From Spiribacter salinus M19-40 (lineage in GTDB: Bacteria > Pseudomonadota > Gammaproteobacteria > Nitrococcales > Nitrococcaceae): a stretch of DNA of 64,000 nt. Under the pieces are notes generated by a model. That model was not told where the DNA came from. It made no database searches and worked only from the letters and a program-made list of their open reading frames with translations. A program made the position numbers and the translations under genes. This document shows, piece after piece, positions 59,885-64,000 of the stretch; position 1 is the stretch's first letter; each line of letters starts with the position of its first letter. The DNA lies in assembly GCF_000319575.2 (NCBI RefSeq), contig NC_021291.1, forward strand, positions 1,644,501-1,708,500, given 5' to 3'.

Positions 59885-62626
59885 TCAGTGGGCATCGTCC
59901 CAATTTTCTCCGACCCCGATTTCCACCTCCAGCGGCACATCCAGCGACGCGGCCTCGGCCATGAAGCCGCGAATCCGTTCAGCGACGTCCTGAACCTGGC
60001 TGTCCAGTACTTCGAGCACGAGCTCGTCGTGGACCTGCATAACAAGGGCCGTGCCAGGCGACTCAGCGGTAATCCACGCGTCCACTGCAATCATGGCCCG
60101 CTTGATGATGTCGGCTGCGGTACCTTGCATCGGCGCGTTGATCGCGGTGCGTTCGGCATATTGCCGACGCTGATTGTTGCGGCTGTTGATCTCCGGTACG
60201 TAAAGGCGACGGCCATCCACGGTTTCCACATAACCCTGCTGGCGCGCGGTTTCGCGAGTCCGGTCCATGAAGGCACGGACACCGGGGTAGCGCTCGAAAT
60301 ACCGATCGACATAACGCTGCGCCTCGCCACGCTCAATATTGAGCTGACGCGCCAGCCCCCAGGCCGACATCCCATAGATCAAGCCGAAATTGATGGCCTT
60401 GGCTGCGCGACGCTGATCCGCTGTTACAGCCTCGGCGCTCGTCCCAAAGACCTCGGCCGCCGTCGCGGCGTGGATGTCCTGTCCTTCGGCGAACGCGCGT
60501 TTGAGCCCCTCATCACCGGACAGGTGCGCCATGATGCGCAACTCAACCTGGGAGTAGTCTGCCGCCATGAGCCGATGGCCTTCGGCCGGAATGAAAGCGC
60601 GGCGAATGCGCCGGCCGGCCGCGCTACGCACCGGGATGTTCTGGAGATTGGGATCGGACGATGACAACCGCCCGGTCGCCGTAATCGCCTGGTGATAAGA
60701 GGTGTGCACCCGTCCGGTGTTCGGGTTGATGAGTGTCGGCAACTTGTCCGTGTAGGTCGAGCGCAGCTTCGAGACGCCCCGGTAATCGAGAATTAATTGC
60801 GGTAGCTCATGGCCCTGAGCCGCCAATTCCTCAAGCACAGACTCGGCGGTTGAAGGGGCGCCCTTCGGCGTTTTCGAGAGCACTGGCAGGCCCTGACGCT
60901 CATAAAGGATCTCCTGAATCTGCTTTGGAGAGCCCAGATTGAATGGCCCGCCCGCCGCCCCATACGCCTGGGCTTCCAGCTGCTGCATGGTCTCGGCGAG
61001 TTCCCGGCTCTGGACACCCAACAATTCGGCGTCGACGCGGACGCCCGTGCGTTCGATCCGCGAGAGGACAGGCAGCAGCGGGATCTCAATCGATTCATAA
61101 ATCGACCGAGGCCCCGCCTGCTCAGCGAGCCGCGGCCAGAGGTGCTCATGGAGACGCAGAGCAACATCGGCATCTTCGGCCGCATAGTCCGTCGCCTCGG
61201 CCAGCGCAACCTGATCAAAGGTGATTTGCTTGGCGCCCTTGCCCGCCACTTGCTCATAGCTAATCGGCTGATAGCCAAGGTACTTACTGGCCAGCGTATC
61301 CATGTCGTGACGATTCGCCGTGGCGTCCAGGCAGTACGACTCCAGCATCGTGTCATGCACCACGCCGCGCAGCGTAATCCCGTGGTTCGCGAGCACGCTG
61401 GTGTCGTACTTGAGGTTTTGGCCCAGTTTGTGGGTGTCCAGTTTCTCGAGCAGCGGGCGCAGACGCTCAAGCGTCGCGTCGCGATCCAACTGCTGCGGCT
61501 GATCCGGCCCGGCATGCGCCAGTGGCAAGTAGGCCGCCTCTCCCGATTTAACGGCGAACGAGGCGCCAACAATCCGGGCCTCCATGTAATTCAGGCTGTC
61601 AGTCTCGAGATCAAACGCAAACACCTCCGCGGCCTCGAGTCGCGTGATCCACTCATCCAGCGTCGCCTGGTCCTGGATGCAGCTGTAGTGCGCGCTTGGC
61701 GCTGCCGGATTGTGGGTGTCCAGTAACTCACCCTCTGAGTGATCAGGGGATGTCTGGGTGTCCACTACCGTTGGATCAACCTCTCGAAGCCAGGCGTTAA
61801 AACCAAAGCGACGGAAGAGCTGGGTGAGGGCTTCGAAATCTGGATCGGCGACTTTCAGATCGCCCGGCGTTACCGGGAGCTCGACATCGCAGTGAATCGT
61901 GGCGAGCTGGCGGGAGAGATCAAGCGCATCCAGATGTTCTCGGAGGCTCTCTCCAACCTTACCAGCAATCTCATCCGCGCGATCGCGAACCGCGTCGAGG
62001 GAGCCATACTGGTTCAGCCATTTCGCCGCCGTTTTCGGACCGACCTTGGGGACGCCCGGAATATTGTCTGAGGTATCCCCAACGAGCGCCAGGTAGTCGA
62101 TAATGCGCTCTGGTGGAACTCCGAATTTCTCCACCACGGCATCATGGTCCAGCACGGTATTGGACATGGTGTTCAGCAAGGTGACATCGCCATTCACCAG
62201 CTGGGCCATGTCCTTGTCGCCGGTGGAAATCACCAGCTCCATGCCGGCCGACCGGCCACGGACCGCCAATGTGCCAATTACATCGTCAGCCTCAACACCG
62301 CCGACTTCCACAAGCGGTAACCCCATCGCGATCACGGCCTTTTTTAGCGGCTTGATCTGAGCCGCGAGGTCCTCCGGCATCGATGGGCGATTGGCCTTGT
62401 ACTCAGCGAACAGCTCATCGCGGAACGTCTTCCCCGGCGCATCGAACACGACCCCCATGTAAATCGGCTCGTAATCGGCCACCAGGCGACGCAGCATGCT
62501 GATCACCCCGTATATGGCACCCGTTGGGTCACCCTCTGCGCTCGTGAGGGGCGGAAGTGCATGGTAGGCGCGGTACAAGTAAGACGAGCCGTCCACCAGC
62601 AGCAGACGTTTCTCGGAACTGGTCAT
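59885..62626 (-). CDS. polA: DNA polymerase I
   Basis: PolA fills gaps and removes RNA primers. The 913-residue protein (E. coli 928) has the 5' nuclease (LLLVDGSSYLYRAYHALPPL; GVEADDVIGTLAV; residues 1-300), a 3'-5' exonuclease with intact acidic residues (FAFDLETDSLNYMEARIVG, about 330-500) and the polymerase: motif A DYSQVELRIMAHLSGDEGL, motif B RRAAKAINFGLIYGMS, motif C MQVHDELVLEV. It contains four copies or variants of the repeated word (61011, 61430, 61712, 61756), two of them in the linker between nuclease and exonuclease domains. Confidence 0.98.
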   Translation of the reverse strand: MTSSEKRLLLVDGSSYLYRAYHALPPLTSAEGDPTGAIYGVISMLRRLVADYEPIYMGVVFDAPGKTFRDELFAEYKANRPSMPEDLAAQIKPLKKAVIAMGLPLVEVGGVEADDVIGTLAVRGRSAGMELVISTGDKDMAQLVNGDVTLLNTMSNTVLDHDAVVEKFGVPPERIIDYLALVGDTSDNIPGVPKVGPKTAAKWLNQYGSLDAVRDRADEIAGKVGESLREHLDALDLSRQLATIHCDVELPVTPGDLKVADPDFEALTQLFRRFGFNAWLREVDPTVVDTQTSPDHSEGELLDTHNPAAPSAHYSCIQDQATLDEWITRLEAAEVFAFDLETDSLNYMEARIVGASFAVKSGEAAYLPLAHAGPDQPQQLDRDATLERLRPLLEKLDTHKLGQNLKYDTSVLANHGITLRGVVHDTMLESYCLDATANRHDMDTLASKYLGYQPISYEQVAGKGAKQITFDQVALAEATDYAAEDADVALRLHEHLWPRLAEQAGPRSIYESIEIPLLPVLSRIERTGVRVDAELLGVQSRELAETMQQLEAQAYGAAGGPFNLGSPKQIQEILYERQGLPVLSKTPKGAPSTAESVLEELAAQGHELPQLILDYRGVSKLRSTYTDKLPTLINPNTGRVHTSYHQAITATGRLSSSDPNLQNIPVRSAAGRRIRRAFIPAEGHRLMAADYSQVELRIMAHLSGDEGLKRAFAEGQDIHAATAAEVFGTSAEAVTADQRRAAKAINFGLIYGMSAWGLARQLNIERGEAQRYVDRYFERYPGVRAFMDRTRETARQQGYVETVDGRRLYVPEINSRNNQRRQYAERTAINAPMQGTAADIIKRAMIAVDAWITAESPGTALVMQVHDELVLEVLDSQVQDVAERIRGFMAEAASLDVPLEVEIGVGENWDDAH
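61011..61021 (-). repeat. Repeat variant TGGACACCCAA (in polA)
   Basis: One mismatch to the core (last base A instead of C), read as Leu-Gly-Val-Gln on the polA strand. Confidence 0.5.
61430..61442 (+). repeat. GTGGGTGTCCAGT repeat copy (in polA)
   Basis: Exact 13-mer; encodes Leu-Asp-Thr-His (EKLDTHKLGQ) in the exonuclease domain. Confidence 0.85.
61712..61724 (+). repeat. GTGGGTGTCCAGT repeat copy (in polA linker)
   Basis: Exact 13-mer; encodes Leu-Asp-Thr-His in the variable linker of PolA. Confidence 0.85.
61754..61764 (+). repeat. Repeat variant CTGGGTGTCCA (in polA linker)
   Basis: One mismatch to the core, 42 nt from the preceding exact copy and in the same orientation; encodes Val-Asp-Thr-Gln. 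Confidence 0.55.
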
Positions 62627-62677
62627 GAAGCATTCCTCACTACGATCCGGTGAATGATACCCGGGGCAGCGCAGCGT

Positions 62678-62754
62678 TGGACACCCAGACAGTTGTGGAC
62701 ACCCACATTTCAGCCACGGCCTGGACGCGACGTGCGACGATAATGGACACCCAG
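62678..62754 (-). repeat. Three tandem repeat copies between polA and the LOG gene
   Basis: TGGACACCCAG (62678-62688), TGGACACCCAC (62696-62706, exact core) and TGGACACCCAG (62744-62754) lie in the same orientation in the 147-nt divergent gap, at 18-nt and 48-nt steps. They must overlap the promoter region of polA or of the LOG-family gene. Confidence 0.75.
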
Positions 62755-62773
62755 AGATTGCGAGACCAATTCA

Positions 62774-63496
62774 ATGAGCGAGAGTAAGTACGACGGGCCG
62801 GCTGGGCGGAAGATCGATGACGCGCTGATGACGCGCGAGTCATGGAAGATCTTTCAGATCATGGCCGAGTTCGTGGAGGGGTTTGAGCGGCTCGCCCGGA
62901 TCAGGCCTTCAGTCAGTGTATTCGGTTCGGCCCGCGTCAGCCCGGATCACCCAGCCTACCAGCGGGCTGAAGAGACGGCCCGACTGCTCTCCGATGCCGG
63001 ATTTTCGGTCATCAGCGGTGGCGGCCCAGGTGTCATGGAAGCCGCGAACAAGGGAGCCCGCGACGGCAAGTCGCCGAGCGTTGGGCTCAATATCGACTTG
63101 CCCCACGAGCAGACAGCCAACCCCTATCAGGAGATCGCGCTTAACTTTGAGCATTTCTTCTCACGCAAGGTGATGTTCGTGAAGTACGCCTCGGCCTATG
63201 TCGTGTTCCCCGGCGGATTTGGGACGCTGGACGAGCTTGCGGAGATTCTGACGCTGGTGCAGACGGGCAAAACCCGTCAGATCCCCGTCATCCTGATGGA
63301 CAGCGCGTATTGGCAAGGCCTGGTGGACTGGCTTGAGCAGCGCATGGTGGCGGCGGGACACATCGATCGTGAGGATCTTGCGCTTTTCACACTACTAGAT
63401 GAGCCTCAGGCGGCGGTGGACGCCATCTTTGATTACTACGAACACCGGGGCTTTGAGCCGTCTCAGGCGGAACGGGAGGTCCTGCTCGATCTATAA
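62774..63496 (+). CDS. LOG-family (TIGR00730) Rossmann-fold protein
   Basis: This 240-residue protein has the LOG motifs VFGSARVSPDHPAYQ, ISGGGPGVMEAANKGARDG and the signature FPGGFGTLDELAEILTLVQTGK, with Arg in FFSRKVMFVKYA. Such proteins split nucleoside 5'-monophosphates into ribose phosphate and a base (cytokinin-activating in plants; pyrimidine/purine 5'-nucleotide nucleosidase activity, like PpnN, in bacteria). The N-terminal extension of about 45 residues suggests the PpnN-like or longer type. Divergent from polA. Confidence 0.88.
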   Translation: MSESKYDGPAGRKIDDALMTRESWKIFQIMAEFVEGFERLARIRPSVSVFGSARVSPDHPAYQRAEETARLLSDAGFSVISGGGPGVMEAANKGARDGKSPSVGLNIDLPHEQTANPYQEIALNFEHFFSRKVMFVKYASAYVVFPGGFGTLDELAEILTLVQTGKTRQIPVILMDSAYWQGLVDWLEQRMVAAGHIDREDLALFTLLDEPQAAVDAIFDYYEHRGFEPSQAEREVLLDL

Positions 63497-63502
63497 TCGA
63501 CT

Positions 63503-64000
63503 TCAAACCCGCTCGAGATTGGCGTAGGCCGCCACCAGCCACTTAGCGCCGACCGCGTCAAAGTTGACCTGGATGCGGGCGTTCGGGCCGTTGCCCTCAC
63601 AATCCAGCACAACGCCCTCACCGAAACGGCTATGCTGCACGCGCTCACCGAGCCCGAATTCCGCCTCTGGCGCCACCGCGCCAGCCATACCCCCCTGACT
63701 GGCGGCAACCCCCGGACCCGTCACCGAAAAGCGCGCCCGAACCTCATCCACCAACTCCGGCGGCAGCTCGCGAATAAATCGAGACGCGATCCCGAACTCA
63801 TCCCGGCCGTGCAGGCGACGGCGCTCGGCATAGGTCATCACCAACTGCTGTCGCGCCCGGGTGATGCCGACGTAGGCCAGCCGGCGCTCTTCCTCAAGTC
63901 GACCCGGCTCCTCAACCGACATGCGATGGGGGAAAAGCCCTTCCTCCAGGCCCACGAGGAACACCACCGGAAACTCCAGGCCCTTGGCCGAATGCAGGGT
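63503..64000 (-). CDS. uvrD: DNA helicase II UvrD, C-terminal part (gene runs off the window)
   Basis: The last 165 codons or so of an SF1A helicase used in mismatch and nucleotide-excision repair. The edge of the window reads [25 protein letters not shown] in parts (helicase motif V), then [27 protein letters not shown] (motif VI). The end is a Tudor-like C-terminal domain ([21 protein letters not shown] ... [24 protein letters not shown]), typical of UvrD and PcrA rather than Rep. It faces the LOG gene with a 6-nt gap. Confidence 0.93.
   Translation of the reverse strand, partial: TLHSAKGLEFPVVFLVGLEEGLFPHRMSVEEPGRLEEERRLAYVGITRARQQLVMTYAERRRLHGRDEFGIASRFIRELPPELVDEVRARFSVTGPGVAASQGGMAGAVAPEAEFGLGERVQHSRFGEGVVLDCEGNGPNARIQVNFDAVGAKWLVAAYANLERV

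Noticed and set aside
33208-62754. CRISPR array as explanation for the 13-mer repeats
   Set aside because: Spacing is irregular (tens of bases to kilobases), repeats are too short, both orientations occur, most lie inside housekeeping genes, and no cas genes are present.
1-64000. tRNA, rRNA, insertion sequences, prophage or integrase genes
   Set aside because: None was recognised in either strand; no transposase, integrase or phage structural motifs appear among the protein products.

Overview
The window reads as one continuous, dense chromosomal segment of a GC-rich (roughly 60-65% by eye) gammaproteobacterium. Gene orders shared with E. coli and relatives (ygfB-pepP-ubiH; zapB-like-zapA-6S RNA-fau; lgt-thyA-folA; polA facing engB; ybbAP opposite tesA) place it in that class. 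Very tight packing, many 1-8 nt gene overlaps, acidic protein surfaces and a System II (ResB-CcsA) cytochrome c pathway fit a halophilic Ectothiorhodospiraceae-type organism, for example a Spiribacter-like one. The genus is an inference; no 16S rRNA gene is present to test it.

Layout. 1-1982: the 5' end of an RND pump and its adaptor. 1989-7820: ribA, a glutathionyl-hydroquinone reductase, wrbA, a GT4 glycosyltransferase and a large six-hairpin glycosidase, in near-continuous minus-strand order. 7899-10305: folE, folX, a LysE-type exporter and a universal stress protein. 10431-16393: an overlapping plus-strand run of RND adaptor, RND permease and a NodIJ-like ABC exporter. 16395-19960: apt, a FadR-type regulator, two small Cys-rich proteins and methylmalonate-semialdehyde dehydrogenase. 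19973-21252: a HigBA-like toxin-antitoxin pair and the only long gene-poor gap. 21253-26080: a DksA-like protein, ilvA, rpiA, a glutathione peroxidase, a DCC thiol oxidoreductase and metY. 26185-33602: sugar-nucleotide and surface-glycan enzymes. 33595-39220: tpx, gcvH, ubiH, pepP, ygfB, zapA, 6S RNA and fau. 39266-47807: EVE protein, Bax-like glucosaminidase, argA, SH3 protein, lgt, thyA, folA, rho, trxA, cysQ. 47834-54338: phaC, ybbP/ybbA, tesA and an EEP-family phosphoesterase. 54342-59046: dsbA, ccsA, resB and cytochrome c4. 59127-64000: engB, polA, a LOG-family protein and the C-terminus of UvrD.

The most striking signal is not a gene. The word GTGGGTGTCCAGT (reverse complement ACTGGACACCCAC) recurs at high density between 33.2 and 62.8 kb. 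There are 17 exact copies of its 11-base core, nine exact copies of the 13-mer and several one-base variants. It lies in both orientations, inside genes and between them. In ten genic copies it is read as L/M-Asp-Thr-His, and intergenic copies form inverted or tandem sets. The first 33 kb has no exact core copy. This resembles the DNA uptake sequences of Neisseria and Pasteurellaceae, but I do not recognise this sequence as a described one. Other leads are a hairpin-rich polA-engB gap at the position of Spot 42 in E. coli, a FadR-type operator at mmsA, an odd HigB, and an exporter gene with no good start codon.
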